Assembly (NCBI GenBank): GCA_009919175.1
Contig: RGCL01000003.1
Location: 1 to 64,000 of the forward strand
Origin: Betaproteobacteria bacterium
GTDB taxonomy: Bacteria; Pseudomonadota; Gammaproteobacteria; Burkholderiales; Burkholderiaceae_C
DNA length: 64,000 bases
Direction of reading: 5' to 3'
Shown: positions 10,573 through 22,119 of the stretch, piece after piece
Layout of the letters: each line of letters begins with the position of its first letter
Numbering within the stretch: position 1 is the stretch's first letter
Notes under the pieces: generated by a model
What the model saw: the letters and a program-made list of their open reading frames with translations, nothing else
What the model was told of the DNA's origin: nothing
Database searches by the model: none
Made by a program: the position numbers and the translations under genes

Positions 10573-10998
10573 ATGGCCATCGAACGCACCCTGTCCATCA
10601 TCAAACCCGATGCCGTTGCCAAAAATGTCATCGGTCAAATCTACGCCCGCTTTGAGGCGGCTGGCCTCAAGATCGTGGCCTCCCGCATGGCCCACCTCTC
10701 CCGTGGCGAGGCTGAGGCCTTCTATGCCGTGCACAAAGAGCGCCCCTTCTTCAAAGACCTGGTGGACTTCATGATCTCCGGTCCCGTCATGATCCAGGTG
10801 CTCGAGGGCGACAACGCCATCCTGAAAAACCGCGATCTCATGGGTGCGACCGACCCCAAGAAGGCTGCTCCTGGCACCATCCGCGCCGATTTTGCCGACA
10901 GCATTGATGCCAACGCTGTGCATGGCTCCGACGCCCCCGAAACCGCACGCAACGAAGTGGCCTTCTTCTTTGCGGGCATGAACGTCTACTCGCGCTGA
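10573..10998 (+). CDS. ndk: Nucleoside diphosphate kinase
   Basis: [36 protein letters not shown] ... [20 protein letters not shown]. Start corrected from 10537 to 10573. Confidence 0.97.
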   Translation: MAIERTLSIIKPDAVAKNVIGQIYARFEAAGLKIVASRMAHLSRGEAEAFYAVHKERPFFKDLVDFMISGPVMIQVLEGDNAILKNRDLMGATDPKKAAPGTIRADFADSIDANAVHGSDAPETARNEVAFFFAGMNVYSR

Positions 10999-11028
10999 TC
11001 CCTCAGCGCAGAGACTGCCCCCTCAGCG

Positions 11029-12150
11029 ATGGTCAACCTGCTCGATTTCGACCTGGAAGGCCTCATCCAATGGTGTGAAGCGAGGGGGCAGAAGCGTTTC
11101 CGTGCGGTCCAGTTGTTTCGCTGGATCCACCAAAAGGGCGTGGGGGACTTCTCCCTCATGTCCGACCTGGCCAAACCCTGGCGTGACGACCTGGCCTTGC
11201 ACGCCCAGGTCAAACCCCTGTCGGTGCTCTCCCGTCACGATTCCGCCGACGGCACCATCAAATGGTTGTTTGATGTGGGCGAGGGCAACGCCATTGAGAC
11301 AGTGTTCATCCCCGAAGACGACCGCGCCACCTTGTGCGTGTCCTCGCAGGTGGGCTGCGCCGTGGGCTGTCCCTTTTGCTCCACGGGCTATCAGGGCTTT
11401 AGCCGCAACCTCTCCACGGCAGAAATCCTGGCCCAACTCTGGTGGGCGGAGCACACCCTCAGAGCCGAGCGCGGCACCACCGATCGCGTGATCTCCAACG
11501 TGGTGATGATGGGCATGGGTGAGCCTCTGCAAAACATGCAAGCCCTGTTGCCGGCTTTGCATGCCATGCTCGATGACCATGGCTATGGTTTGTCTCGCCG
11601 TCGGGTGACGGTGTCTACCTCGGGCGTGGTGTCCATGTTCGATCGCCTGGCTCAATCCGCCCCCGTGGCGCTGGCCGTGTCCCTTCACGCACCCGATGAC
11701 GCTTTGCGCGACCGCCTCGTGCCCATCAACCGCAAATACCCTTTGGCCGAATTGCTCGCTGCCTGCCGCGCCTACCTCGACCATGCGCCGCGCGACTTCC
11801 TGACCTTCGAGTACTGCATGCTCGAGGGCGTGAACGACAGCGACCAGCATGCCCAGGCTTTGATCGATCTGGTCTTGCACCATCCCGATGGTCCGGTGCC
11901 TTGCAAATTCAACCTCATCCCATTCAATCCCTTCCCGCAGTCGGGCATGAAGCGCTCCAGTGCCCAGCGCGTCAAAGCCTTTGCCGAGCAACTGAGCCGG
12001 GCAGGCCTGGTCACCACGGTGAGGAAAACGCGAGGCGACGACATCGATGCAGCCTGTGGCCAGCTCGCTGGCGATGTGAAAGATCGCACCCGTGTCCATC
12101 TGCGCCGCATCAACGCCATGCCCAGCAGCCCACAGCCTCTGGTGAATTGA
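11029..12150 (+). CDS. rlmN: Dual-specificity RNA methyltransferase RlmN
   Basis: Radical SAM CxxxCxx[41 protein letters not shown]. Confidence 0.96.
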   Translation: MVNLLDFDLEGLIQWCEARGQKRFRAVQLFRWIHQKGVGDFSLMSDLAKPWRDDLALHAQVKPLSVLSRHDSADGTIKWLFDVGEGNAIETVFIPEDDRATLCVSSQVGCAVGCPFCSTGYQGFSRNLSTAEILAQLWWAEHTLRAERGTTDRVISNVVMMGMGEPLQNMQALLPALHAMLDDHGYGLSRRRVTVSTSGVVSMFDRLAQSAPVALAVSLHAPDDALRDRLVPINRKYPLAELLAACRAYLDHAPRDFLTFEYCMLEGVNDSDQHAQALIDLVLHHPDGPVPCKFNLIPFNPFPQSGMKRSSAQRVKAFAEQLSRAGLVTTVRKTRGDDIDAACGQLAGDVKDRTRVHLRRINAMPSSPQPLVN

Positions 12151-12194
12151 GGCTGAGCCACCACCCAGCCACCATCCAGCCGCACGAGCCCCAC

Positions 12195-13454
12195 ATGACC
12201 AGCACCCCCATCCCCTTTTCTGAACCCCAAAGCCGACGCTCACGCACCGTGGCCATCCGCTGGGGGGATCACTCAGTTCAGCTGGGCGGTGCGCACCCGG
12301 TGGTCGTTCAGTCCATGACCAATACCGACACGGCCGATGCCGTGGCCACTGCCATTCAAGTCAAAGAGCTGGCACAGGCCGGCTCCGAGCTGGTTCGCAT
12401 CACCGTCAACACGCCCGAGGCCGCTCGCGCTGTGCCTCACATCCGCGAACAACTTGACCGCATGGGCATTGCGGTGCCCCTCATTGGCGACTTTCATTTC
12501 AATGGCCACCGCCTGCTGCAGGAGTTTCCCGATTGCGCCCAGGCGCTGTCCAAATACCGCATCAACCCCGGCAATGTGGGCAAGGGCGACAAGCACGACA
12601 AGCAGTTCAGCCAGATGGTCGAAGCGGCCATGCGCTTCAACAAGGTCATCCGCATTGGGGTCAACTGGGGCTCGCTGGACCAGGAGCTGCTGGCGCGGCT
12701 CATGGACGACAACGCCAAGCGCAGCTCGCCCTGGGATGTGCGCCAAGTGATGTACGAGGCGGTGGTGCAATCGGCGCTGGAATCGGCTCAGCTCGCCCAG
12801 CGTCTGGGCTTGCCCGCCGAACAAATGGTGCTCAGCTGCAAGATGAGCAGCGTGCAGGACCTTGTGGCGGTCTACCGCGCCCTGGCTGCCCGCACCGATT
12901 TGGCCCTGCACCTGGGGCTCACCGAGGCCGGCATGGGCACCAAGGGCACGGTGGCGTCGACTGCGGCGCTGAGCCTGCTGCTGCAAGATGGCATTGGCGA
13001 CACGATTCGCGTCTCCCTCACGCCCCAGCCCGGTCAATCGCGCACCCAGGAGGTGGTGATTGCCACCGAGATCCTGCAAGCCTTGGGCTTGCGGCACTTT
13101 GTGCCCAGCGTGACGGCTTGTCCGGGTTGTGGCCGCACCACCAGCACCACGTTCCAGGAATTGGCGCAATCCATCGAGGCGCATTTGCGCGATCAAATGC
13201 CCATCTGGCGCAAGCAATACCCCGGCGTCGAGAACCTCAAGGTGGCCGTCATGGGCTGCATCGTCAACGGTCCCGGTGAGTCCAAGATGGCCGACATCGG
13301 CATCAGCCTGCCCGGCACGGGCGAAGCACCAGCGGCACCGGTGTTCATCGACGGCGTCAAGGTCCACACCTTGCGGGGTGAGCACATTGCCCAAGAGTTT
13401 CAACACATCGTGGCCGACTACGTGGCCAAACGATTTTCGGTGACCCAGAACTGA
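12195..13454 (+). CDS. ispG: 4-hydroxy-3-methylbut-2-en-1-yl diphosphate synthase (GcpE)
   Basis: [75 protein letters not shown]. Start corrected from 11901 to 12195. Confidence 0.96.
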   Translation: MTSTPIPFSEPQSRRSRTVAIRWGDHSVQLGGAHPVVVQSMTNTDTADAVATAIQVKELAQAGSELVRITVNTPEAARAVPHIREQLDRMGIAVPLIGDFHFNGHRLLQEFPDCAQALSKYRINPGNVGKGDKHDKQFSQMVEAAMRFNKVIRIGVNWGSLDQELLARLMDDNAKRSSPWDVRQVMYEAVVQSALESAQLAQRLGLPAEQMVLSCKMSSVQDLVAVYRALAARTDLALHLGLTEAGMGTKGTVASTAALSLLLQDGIGDTIRVSLTPQPGQSRTQEVVIATEILQALGLRHFVPSVTACPGCGRTTSTTFQELAQSIEAHLRDQMPIWRKQYPGVENLKVAVMGCIVNGPGESKMADIGISLPGTGEAPAAPVFIDGVKVHTLRGEHIAQEFQHIVADYVAKRFSVTQN

Positions 13455-13464
13455 CTTTCCCCCT

Positions 13465-14772
13465 ATGAGTGACACCATCACCGCCGTCAAAGGCATGAAC
13501 GATGTGCTGCCAGCCGATTCATCGCGCTGGGAGCACCTAGAGACGGTATTTCGTCAAGTGCTGGCCGCACACGGCTATCGCAACATCCGCACCCCCATCG
13601 TGGAGCCCACGGCCTTGTTCGTGCGCGGTCTGGGCGAAGTCACCGACATCGTTGAAAAAGAGATGTACTCCTTCGAGGACAAGCTCAACGGCGAGCATCT
13701 GACCCTCAGGCCTGAGGCCACCGCTGGGGTGGTGCGCGCGAGCATCGAGCACAACCTCCTGTACGAGGGCGGGCAACGCCTTTATTACTTTGGCCCCATG
13801 TTCAGGCACGAGCGCCCGCAGCGTGGCCGCTATCGCCAGTTCCACCAAATGGGCGCAGAGGCGCTGGGTTTTCCGGGCGCCGAGGTCGATGCCGAGCTCA
13901 TCGTCATGGCGCACCAGCTTTGGCAGTCACTGGGTCTGAGCGGGATCGAGTTGCACCTCAACAGCCTCGGTCAGCCCGAAGAGCGCAAACGCCATCGACA
14001 AGCCCTGATCGAGCATCTGCAAGCCCATGCCGAGGTGTTGGACGAGGACGCACGCCGTCGCTTGCACACCAACCCCTTGCGCATCCTGGACACCAAAAAC
14101 CCCGCCATGCAACCGGTGGTGGAGTCTGCGCCCCAGCTGCTGGACTTCCTGGGCGAGGCCTCGCTGGCCCATTTCAACCAGGTCAAGGCTGTGTTGGATG
14201 CCCATGGTCTGACCTACACCATCAACCCGCGCCTGGTGCGCGGCATGGATTACTACAACCTCACGGTGTTTGAGTTCGTCACCCACCAACTCGGCTCACA
14301 AGGCACGATATGTGGGGGAGGGCGCTATGACCACCTCATCACCCAAATGGGTGGCAAGCCCGCACCCGCTGTGGGTTGGGCCTTGGGTGTGGAACGCGTG
14401 CTCGAGCTGCTCAAGGAACAGTCCGCGCCCGTCAAGCCCGCCACCTGCGACGCATATGTGATCGTGACCGAGCCCAGTGCCTACGCTCAGCTCATGCCTG
14501 TGCTCTCGGGCTTGCGTGCGCTGGGGCTCAAGGTGCTCATGCACGCTGCTGCCCAGTCGGGCGCGGGTCAACAGGTGAGTCTGGGCAGCATGAAGTCCCA
14601 GTTCAAGAAGGCCGATGCCAGCGGAGCCCAATGGGCGTTGATCGTGGGTTCGGATGAATTGGCACAGGGTCAACTCACCCTCAAGCACCTGCGCGAGAAT
14701 GACCACCCGCAGCGCACCCATTTGCTGTCCGACTGGCCCCAATGGGGGCCACTCCTAAAATCGGTCGCCTGA
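13465..14772 (+). CDS. hisS: Histidine--tRNA ligase
   Basis: Class II aaRS motifs: [61 protein letters not shown]. Confidence 0.97.
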   Translation: MSDTITAVKGMNDVLPADSSRWEHLETVFRQVLAAHGYRNIRTPIVEPTALFVRGLGEVTDIVEKEMYSFEDKLNGEHLTLRPEATAGVVRASIEHNLLYEGGQRLYYFGPMFRHERPQRGRYRQFHQMGAEALGFPGAEVDAELIVMAHQLWQSLGLSGIELHLNSLGQPEERKRHRQALIEHLQAHAEVLDEDARRRLHTNPLRILDTKNPAMQPVVESAPQLLDFLGEASLAHFNQVKAVLDAHGLTYTINPRLVRGMDYYNLTVFEFVTHQLGSQGTICGGGRYDHLITQMGGKPAPAVGWALGVERVLELLKEQSAPVKPATCDAYVIVTEPSAYAQLMPVLSGLRALGLKVLMHAAAQSGAGQQVSLGSMKSQFKKADASGAQWALIVGSDELAQGQLTLKHLRENDHPQRTHLLSDWPQWGPLLKSVA

Positions 14773-14803
14773 TTTCTCCTTCATCTCTACACCTCATCAC
14801 ACC

Positions 14804-15460
14804 ATGGCCAGCCACCTCGATTTAGAAGAACAAGAGCAAATTGCCGAGCTCAAGCATTTTTGGAACCGCTGGGGCAACCTCATCACCTGGGTTCTGATTG
14901 GAGCCATGGGTGCCTTTGCCGCCTGGAATGGCTGGCAGTATTGGCAGCGCCAGCAGGCCATTCAGGCCGCCGCCATGAAAGATGCCGTCGAGCAGGCCAT
15001 CACCGCCAAGGATTGGGCGCTGGTGGAACGCGCGGCCAAGGATTTGCGCGAGCAGTTCCCCAAGACCCATGCGGCAAGCTCCACCCAGCTCTTGCTGGCC
15101 AAACTGGCGCTGGATCAGCAAAAGCCTGAGCAAGCCCAGGAGAGCCTCAAATGGGTGATCGAGCACGCCTCTGACCCCGGCCTGGGCGCTGTAGCCCGCT
15201 TGCGCCTGGCGGGCATGCTGCTCGACGATGGCAAGCCTGATCAGGCTTTGCCCTTGCTCACCCAAAGCCCGCCTGCACCTGGCTTTGAGCCTTTGTTCGA
15301 AGACCGTTTGGGTGATTTGGCCCAGCAAAACGGCAAGCCGCAGGAGGCTGTGGCACATTACACCAACGCCTTCAAGCACGCCCAGGTGCCCGATGCGCTC
15401 AAACAAGTCGTGTCAGTCAAGCTCGCCGCCTTGGGCGTGGACTCTGACACCCTGAAATGA
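14804..15460 (+). CDS. YfgM-like tetratricopeptide/ancillary SecYEG translocon protein
   Basis: Single N-terminal TM (LITWVLIGAMGAFAAWNGWQYW) then TPR-like repeats; placed between hisS and bamB as in related genomes. Confidence 0.85.
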   Translation: MASHLDLEEQEQIAELKHFWNRWGNLITWVLIGAMGAFAAWNGWQYWQRQQAIQAAAMKDAVEQAITAKDWALVERAAKDLREQFPKTHAASSTQLLLAKLALDQQKPEQAQESLKWVIEHASDPGLGAVARLRLAGMLLDDGKPDQALPLLTQSPPAPGFEPLFEDRLGDLAQQNGKPQEAVAHYTNAFKHAQVPDALKQVVSVKLAALGVDSDTLK

Positions 15461-15479
15461 ACCCACTCAGAACCCAGCC

Positions 15480-16616
15480 ATGAAATTGCCCGTTGTTGCC
15501 TGGCCCCGTTTTTCTGCGTTGATTGCCGCCCTGTTGATGGGGGTCATGCTGGCTTCGTGCAGCACATCGCCCAGACCCAAGCCTAAGGATTTGGGTCCTG
15601 TGGCCACCATCGAAGCCAAGCTGCGCTGGCAAACCAACGTGGGCGTGAGCACCACCGGTCAACTGCTGGCCGTTCAGAATGGCCGCATTGCCCTGGCCAA
15701 CGACAAAGGCGAGGTGCAGGTGCTCGATGCCAGCAATGGTCAACTGGTCTGGAAGTTCGATGCCCGCAATCGCATCGACTCCGGGGTGGGCTTTGATGGC
15801 ATTCGTGCCGCCGTCGTGACCCAGACCAACCAGCTCATGGTCATCCATGGTGGCCAACTGGTGTGGCAGGTGCGTTTGCCTGCCAGGTCATTCACCCCAC
15901 CGTTGCTGGCGGGCGGGCGCGTGTTTTTGCTGCTGGCCGATCGCTCGGTCATGGCCCTGGACGGTGAGTCAGGTGGCCTGATCTGGCATTTGCGCGAGGA
16001 CACCGATCCACTGGTTTTGCAGCAGCCCGGCTTGCTCACGCACCTCAACAACAAGTTGCTGGTGGGTCAAAGTGCGCGCCTCTTGCGCATCAACCCGCAA
16101 AACGGCACGGTGGAGGTGCAATCCACCCTGGCCGTATCGCGTGGTCTCAATGATCTGGAGCGGCTCATCGACCTCATCGCCCCTGCCTCGCTCACGCCGG
16201 AGCGCTTGTGCGTGGTGGCCTTTCAAACCCAGCTCTCGTGCGTGAACCCCAACACGGGCAATTTGCTCTGGAGCCGATCCACCACTTCAACGGTTGGCCT
16301 CAGTGCCGATGCCTCTGCTTTGGCCAATGTCCAGGAAAACGGTGTGGTGCGCTTGTGGAACACCCAGACCAACCAAATGACCTGGGATTCAGAAATCCTC
16401 AAGTTCCGCAGCCTTCGAACCCCCATCCTGAGCGCCAAACAGGTGCTGGTCGCCGATGAAAGCGCCACCCTCTATGCCCTGGACCGCAAAGATGGCCAAT
16501 TGCTGGGTCGCCTGGCCACCGGCATGGGTCCTTTGTCCGGCGAACCGCTGCTCACCCCCCAGGGTGTGCTCCTGCTGGGGCGCAACGGACAGTTGCGCCT
16601 CTACGAGGGGCTGTGA
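15480..16616 (+). CDS. bamB: Outer membrane assembly lipoprotein BamB
   Basis: Lipobox VMLASC; PQQ-like beta-propeller strands (GQLVWKFDARNRIDSGVG, LYALDRKDGQLLGRLATG). Confidence 0.93.
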   Translation: MKLPVVAWPRFSALIAALLMGVMLASCSTSPRPKPKDLGPVATIEAKLRWQTNVGVSTTGQLLAVQNGRIALANDKGEVQVLDASNGQLVWKFDARNRIDSGVGFDGIRAAVVTQTNQLMVIHGGQLVWQVRLPARSFTPPLLAGGRVFLLLADRSVMALDGESGGLIWHLREDTDPLVLQQPGLLTHLNNKLLVGQSARLLRINPQNGTVEVQSTLAVSRGLNDLERLIDLIAPASLTPERLCVVAFQTQLSCVNPNTGNLLWSRSTTSTVGLSADASALANVQENGVVRLWNTQTNQMTWDSEILKFRSLRTPILSAKQVLVADESATLYALDRKDGQLLGRLATGMGPLSGEPLLTPQGVLLLGRNGQLRLYEGL

Positions 16617-16622
16617 ACCATT

Positions 16623-17957
16623 GTGAATCCAGTCATTGCGCTGGTGGGGCGCCCCAACGTCGGCAAATCCACCCTCTTTAACCGCCTCACCAAGAGCCGC
16701 GATGCCATCGTGGCCGATTACGCAGGGCTCACGCGGGATCGCCACTATGGCCAACTCAAAATGGGTGGGCGTTCCTGGATTGTGATTGACACCGGCGGCT
16801 TTGAGCCGCGCGCCGAAACGGGCATCTATCACGAGATGGCCAAGCAGACTCGACAAGCCGTCATCGAAGCCGATGTGGTGGTGTTTGTGGTCGATGCACG
16901 CGAAGGCCTCAGCGCCCAGGACCACGACATTGCCAATCATCTGCGCAAACTGGGCAAGCCCACTTGCCTTGTGGCCAACAAGGCCGAGGGCATGCAAGAG
17001 GGCATCCAACTGAGCGAATTTTTTGAATTGGGTCTGGGTCAGGTCTACCCCATCTCCGCCTCACATGGCCAGGGCATTCGTGGCTTGCTCGACGAGATCG
17101 AGGCTTTGCTGCCCATGGCGCCCGAGGAAGAGGGCGACGAGGCCGCGGACGACAACCGCCCCATCAAGCTGGCCGTGGCCGGGCGCCCCAATGTGGGCAA
17201 ATCCACCCTGATCAATGTCTGGCTGGGCGAAGAGCGTCTGGTGGCCTTTGATTTGCCTGGCACCACACGGGATGCCATCCGTGTGCCCTTCGAGCGCGAA
17301 GGGCAGATGTTTGAACTCATCGACACCGCAGGATTGAGGCGCAAGGGCAGGGTATTTGAAGCCATTGAAAAGTTCTCCGTGGTCAAAACCCTGCAAGCCA
17401 TTGAATCGGCCAATGTGGTGCTGCTGCTGCTCGATGCCACCCAGGGCATCACCGATCAGGATGCCCACATCGCAGGCTTCATCCTCGAGTCGGGGCGCGC
17501 GGTGGTGCTGGCCATCAACAAGTGGGAAGCGGTGGACGATTACCAGCGCGAACTGCTCAAGCGCTCCATCGAGGCGCGCCTGGGCTTTCTCAAGTTCGCC
17601 CGCATGAACTTCATCTCGGCCAAGAAGAGGCAGGGGGTAAACAGCCTTTGGGGCGCCATCGCACATGCGCATCGCTCGGCCAACACCAAAATGCCCACAC
17701 CCAAGCTCACGCGCACCTTGCTCGAGGCGGTGCAATTCCAGGCACCCAAGCGCTCTGGCATGTTCAGACCCAAACTGCGCTATGCGCACCAAGGCGGCAT
17801 GAATCCACCCGTGATCGTCATTCACGGCAATTCGCTCGAGCATGTGACCGATTCATATCGCCGCTTTTTAGAGGGGCGCTTCCGGCAAGTCTTTGATCTG
17901 GAAGGCACACCCTTGCGCATTGAATTCAAGACCAGTCAAAACCCCTACAAAGAATGA
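16623..17957 (+). CDS. der: Ribosome biogenesis GTPase Der
   Basis: Two tandem G domains: [18 protein letters not shown] and [22 protein letters not shown] start. Confidence 0.97.
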   Translation: MNPVIALVGRPNVGKSTLFNRLTKSRDAIVADYAGLTRDRHYGQLKMGGRSWIVIDTGGFEPRAETGIYHEMAKQTRQAVIEADVVVFVVDAREGLSAQDHDIANHLRKLGKPTCLVANKAEGMQEGIQLSEFFELGLGQVYPISASHGQGIRGLLDEIEALLPMAPEEEGDEAADDNRPIKLAVAGRPNVGKSTLINVWLGEERLVAFDLPGTTRDAIRVPFEREGQMFELIDTAGLRRKGRVFEAIEKFSVVKTLQAIESANVVLLLLDATQGITDQDAHIAGFILESGRAVVLAINKWEAVDDYQRELLKRSIEARLGFLKFARMNFISAKKRQGVNSLWGAIAHAHRSANTKMPTPKLTRTLLEAVQFQAPKRSGMFRPKLRYAHQGGMNPPVIVIHGNSLEHVTDSYRRFLEGRFRQVFDLEGTPLRIEFKTSQNPYKE

Positions 17958-18050
17958 CCCCATCTCCTTGAAGGACGAGGGCCAACACACCAAGAAGAGC
18001 GCAATGACTGTGCTATGGTTTGGGCATCAATAACGAACACGGAGAATATC

Positions 18051-18317
18051 GTGAACAACAAAGGGCAACTTTTGCAAGACCCCTTCCTCAATCTGCTTCG
18101 CAAGGAGCATGTCCCCGTTTCCATCTACTTGGTCAATGGCATCAAGCTGCAAGGCCAGATCGAATCCTTTGACCAATACGTGGTGCTCTTGCGCAACACG
18201 GTCACCCAGATGGTTTACAAGCATGCGATCTCCACCATCGTGCCCGGTCGTGCGGTGGCGTTCAACCCCATGGAAGGCGTGGACGCTGACACCCATGAGG
18301 CTGATACCTCCAGTTGA
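18051..18317 (+). CDS. hfq: RNA chaperone Hfq
   Basis: Canonical [69 protein letters not shown] start at 18051 rather than the track's ATG at 18015. Confidence 0.96.
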   Translation: MNNKGQLLQDPFLNLLRKEHVPVSIYLVNGIKLQGQIESFDQYVVLLRNTVTQMVYKHAISTIVPGRAVAFNPMEGVDADTHEADTSS

Positions 18318-18362
18318 TCGCGGCTTGGATCGGCCACTTTGTCCGCCACTTCTCCTTCATCC

Positions 18363-19562
18363 ATGAACCAGCCCACCGTCTTGCTGGTCGGTGTGGATTT
18401 GGGCTTGCCGCACTTTGACGCCGATCTCACCGAATTGGGCCTCCTGGCCCGTTCGGCGGGCTTGCTGCCGGTGGCGGTGCTCACCTGCAAGCGGCGTGCG
18501 CCCGATGCGGCACTCTTTGTGGGCAGTGGCAAGGCCGATGAAATCCGTGATCTCGCTGCCGAACACGGCGCGAGTGAAATCCTCTTCGATCAGTCTCTGA
18601 GCCCTGCTCAGCAGCGCAACCTGGAGCGTCACCTGGGTTTGCCCGTGAACGATCGCACCCTCCTGATCCTGGAAATCTTTGCCCAGCGCGCCCGCAGCCA
18701 TGAAGGCCAGTTGCAGGTTGAATTGGCCAGGCTGCAATACCTCAGCACGCGCTTGGTGAGGCGATGGTCCCACCTGGAGCGTCAGCGTGGCGGCATTGGT
18801 GCGCGGGGTGGCCCCGGTGAAACCCAGATCGAATTGGACCGGCGAATGATTGGCGAGGCCATCAAGCGCACCCGCGAGCGCTTGGTCAAGGTCAAGCGTC
18901 AGCGCCAGACCCAGCGTCGCGCGCGCCTGCGCCATGGCATGACCAAGTTTTCACTGGTGGGCTACACCAACGCGGGCAAATCCACCCTGTTCAATGCGCT
19001 GGTCAAGGCCCGCAGCTATGCGGCTGATCAACTCTTTGCCACCCTGGACACCACCACACGGCAGTTGTACTTGCAGCAAGGCACCGACCCCGGCCTTCAG
19101 GTGTCCATCTCGGACACCGTGGGCTTCATTCGTGACTTGCCCCACGGCCTGATCGAGGCCTTTGAAGCCACCTTGCTCGAAGCGGCCGATGCGGATCTCC
19201 TGCTGCACGTGGTCGACGCATCGCATGCCGACTACCCCGAACAAATCCAGCAGGTGCAACAGGTGCTGTCTGACATCGGCGCGGCCGATATTCCCCAATT
19301 GCTGGTCTTCAACAAGGTCGATGCCTTGCCAGATGCCGCCCAGCCGACACAACGGCTGGACCAATTCGAATGGGAGGGGCAACCCTTGCCCAGGATCTTC
19401 GTCAGCGCCCAAACGGGTGAAGGCCTCGATGCCCTGCGGGCTTGGCTGCACCAGTGGGCTGTTTCCCATTCGCTCGTCGCTTCAGCGCCAACCAGCCTGG
19501 CCATGCAAGGGGAACCCCTTGCTGATCAGGGTGTTGTGTGCTCGGGGCACAATGCGCACTAA
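18363..19562 (+). CDS. hflX: GTPase HflX
   Basis: RGGIGARGGPGETQIELDRR, VGYTNAGKSTLFNALVKA, SDTVGFIRDLPHGLIEAF. Start set at 18363 (MNQPTVLLVGVDLG). Confidence 0.95.
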   Translation: MNQPTVLLVGVDLGLPHFDADLTELGLLARSAGLLPVAVLTCKRRAPDAALFVGSGKADEIRDLAAEHGASEILFDQSLSPAQQRNLERHLGLPVNDRTLLILEIFAQRARSHEGQLQVELARLQYLSTRLVRRWSHLERQRGGIGARGGPGETQIELDRRMIGEAIKRTRERLVKVKRQRQTQRRARLRHGMTKFSLVGYTNAGKSTLFNALVKARSYAADQLFATLDTTTRQLYLQQGTDPGLQVSISDTVGFIRDLPHGLIEAFEATLLEAADADLLLHVVDASHADYPEQIQQVQQVLSDIGAADIPQLLVFNKVDALPDAAQPTQRLDQFEWEGQPLPRIFVSAQTGEGLDALRAWLHQWAVSHSLVASAPTSLAMQGEPLADQGVVCSGHNAH

Positions 19563-19580
19563 CAGCTGTTTGACCTCATC

Positions 19581-20948
19581 ATGAACCCAACGCCAACTAC
19601 CCCCTCTTCGCGTCGCAAGCCCAAGCTGTTGCAGTGGCTCTTCAACCTCAACGATGGCCGCTGGGGCCGCGATCCCCATGCCTCGGATGCTCAGGGCAAC
19701 GACCGTGATCCCAATCGCGACCCCAATCGGCCTGCCTCGGGTGGCCCACGTGATGCCAAAGGTCCGCCCGATCTGGATGAACTCTGGCGCGACCTCAACG
19801 AGAAGCTCGGCGGTTTCCTGGGCAAGGCCACTCGCAAAGGCGGCTCAGGCGATGGTGAACCACCACCGTCCGGTGGTGGCCGCCCCGGCGGTCCCGGCAT
19901 GCGGGGTGCCCGATTTGGCTTGGGCGTGGGCTTGGGTGTGCTGGCCGTGATCTGGCTGGGCAGTGGCTTTTTCATTGTTCAAGAAGGCCAGCAGGCAGTG
20001 ATCACCCAGTTTGGCAAGTACCACAGCACTGTGGGCGCGGGCATCAACTGGCGCGTTCCTTATCCCGTTCAACGCCACGAAGTGGTGTATGTCACGCAAA
20101 TCCGCTCCATCGACATCGGGCGCGATACCCTGGTCAAGTCCACGGGGCTGCGCGATTCGGCCATGCTCACCGAGGATGAAAACATCGTCGAGATCAAGTT
20201 TGCCGTGCAGTACCGATTGACCGATGCACGTCAATTCCTGTTTGAAAGCAAGAGCCCCGTGACGGCCGTGACCCAGGCTGCGGAAACTGCTGTGCGCGAG
20301 GTCGTGGGTCAAATGCGCATGGACACCGCGCTGTCCGAAGAGCGGGATCAGATTGCGCCTCGCATCCGAGCCATCATGCAAAAAATCCTGGACCGCTACA
20401 AAGTGGGCATCGAAGTGGTGGCCATCAACATGCAGCAAGGCGGCATACGCCCGCCCGAGCAAGTCCAGGCCGCGTTTGACGACGTGTTGAAGTCTGGCCA
20501 GGAGCGCGAGCGCGCCAAAAACGAAGCGGAGGCCTATGCCAACGATGTCGTGCCCCGCGCAGTGGGCGCTGCTTCCCGCCTCAAGCAGGAGGCCGAGGGC
20601 TACCGCGCCCGCATCGTGGCGCAGGCTCAGGGCGATGCACAGCGCTTCAAGTCCCTGTTGGCCGAATACCAAAAAGCACCGCAGGTCACGCGCGACCGCT
20701 TGTACCTGGAGAACATGCAGCAAGTGTTCTCTGGCGTGACCAAGGTGCTGGTCGACACCAAGCAAGGCTCCAACCTCTTGTATTTGCCGCTGGACCAGAT
20801 CATGCAGGTCACCGCTGCGCCCAACCGTGCACCCGGCGCGCCTGAAGTGCCCGCCGCCATGAATTCAACACCACCCGCCTTGCCCAGCAATGGGGGCGAT
20901 TTGAGGGGCAGGGACGATCGCGGTCGCGATCGGGACGCTCGCCAGTGA
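19581..20948 (+). CDS. hflK: FtsH protease activity modulator HflK
   Basis: Gly/Pro-rich N-terminus, one TM, SPFH/band-7 domain (GINWRVPYPVQRHEVVYVTQIRSIDIG). Confidence 0.95.
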   Translation: MNPTPTTPSSRRKPKLLQWLFNLNDGRWGRDPHASDAQGNDRDPNRDPNRPASGGPRDAKGPPDLDELWRDLNEKLGGFLGKATRKGGSGDGEPPPSGGGRPGGPGMRGARFGLGVGLGVLAVIWLGSGFFIVQEGQQAVITQFGKYHSTVGAGINWRVPYPVQRHEVVYVTQIRSIDIGRDTLVKSTGLRDSAMLTEDENIVEIKFAVQYRLTDARQFLFESKSPVTAVTQAAETAVREVVGQMRMDTALSEERDQIAPRIRAIMQKILDRYKVGIEVVAINMQQGGIRPPEQVQAAFDDVLKSGQERERAKNEAEAYANDVVPRAVGAASRLKQEAEGYRARIVAQAQGDAQRFKSLLAEYQKAPQVTRDRLYLENMQQVFSGVTKVLVDTKQGSNLLYLPLDQIMQVTAAPNRAPGAPEVPAAMNSTPPALPSNGGDLRGRDDRGRDRDARQ

Positions 20949-20955
20949 GGACAAC

Positions 20956-21855
20956 ATGAACCGAATCGGACTCATCATTGCAGCCATCGTGGCCTTCGTG
21001 GCCCTGGTGATCTCCACCGTCTTTGTGGTGGACCAGCGTCAGTTTGGCGTGGTGTATTCGCTTGGGCAAATCAAGCGCGTCATCACCGAACCCGGCTTGA
21101 ATTTCAAGCTCCCGCCTCCTTTCCAGAACGTGCGATTCATCGACAAGCGCCTTTTGTCTTTGGAATCCTCGGACACCGAACCCATGCTCACCGCTGAAAA
21201 GCAGCGCATGGTCATCGACTGGTTTGTGCGCTGGCGCATCAGCGATCCGTCGGCCTACATCCGCAACGTGGGTCTGGATGAGCGTGCAGGCGGCACTCAA
21301 TTGGCCCGTGTGGTCAGGAACGCTTTCCAGGAAGAAATCAACAAGGTCACCGTGCAAGAACTCATCTCCACCAAGCGAGAACAGCTCATGGAGCGCGTCA
21401 AGCGCGAGGTGGTGGAGAAGGTTTCGGGGGGCAACCCCTGGGGCATCGAGGTGGTGGATGTGCGCATGACCCGCGCCGATTACGTGGGCACCATCACCGA
21501 GTCGGTTTACCGCCGCATGGAAGCCGAACGCAAGCGCGTGGCCAATGAATTGCGCTCCACCGGTGGCGCCGAGGGCGAAAAAATCCGCGCTGATGCCGAC
21601 AAGCAGCGCGAGATCACCCTGGCCAATGCCTACCGTGATGCCCAGCAAATCAAGGGGCAGGGCGATGCCGAAGCCGCCCGCATTTATGCCGAGGCCTTTG
21701 GCCGTGACCCCCAGTTCGCCAAGTTCTATCGCAGCCTGGAGGCCTACAAGGCCACCTTCTCCAGCAAGTCCGATGTCATGGTGCTGGATCCCTCTTCAGA
21801 GTTCTTCAGCGTCATGAGGGGCTCGGGTAGCGCAGCACCAACACCCCGCAAGTGA
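20956..21855 (+). CDS. hflC: Protease modulator HflC
   Basis: MNRIGLIIAAIVAFVALVISTVFVVDQRQFGVVYSLGQIKRVITEPGLNFKLP; adjacent to hflK. Confidence 0.95.
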   Translation: MNRIGLIIAAIVAFVALVISTVFVVDQRQFGVVYSLGQIKRVITEPGLNFKLPPPFQNVRFIDKRLLSLESSDTEPMLTAEKQRMVIDWFVRWRISDPSAYIRNVGLDERAGGTQLARVVRNAFQEEINKVTVQELISTKREQLMERVKREVVEKVSGGNPWGIEVVDVRMTRADYVGTITESVYRRMEAERKRVANELRSTGGAEGEKIRADADKQREITLANAYRDAQQIKGQGDAEAARIYAEAFGRDPQFAKFYRSLEAYKATFSSKSDVMVLDPSSEFFSVMRGSGSAAPTPRK

Positions 21856-21859
21856 GCGC

Positions 21860-22048
21860 ATGACGGTCTTGGACCTGCTCCAGGCCTTGGCCCTGGTGCT
21901 CATTCTGGAGGGGCTCATGCCCTTCCTCTTTCCACAGCGCTGGCGCCAAACCCTGTTGCAAATCATGCAGTTGCACGATGGCCAGATCCGTTTTTTTGGT
22001 CTGTGCTGCGTGCTCGCTGGCGGCCTGCTGCTCTTTTGGCTGGATTGA
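21860..22048 (+). CDS. Small membrane protein, DUF2065-like
   Basis: 62 aa, two hydrophobic segments (DLLQALALVLILEGLMPFLFP, FGLCCVLAGGLLLFW); position between hflC and hisZ. Confidence 0.8.
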   Translation: MTVLDLLQALALVLILEGLMPFLFPQRWRQTLLQIMQLHDGQIRFFGLCCVLAGGLLLFWLD

Positions 22049-22119
22049 CCCTCCATTAAGGGGGAGAGCCGGGTGGGCATCGTTAGAATGCCCAGCTTCA
22101 ACCCGACTGCCTTGATTGA

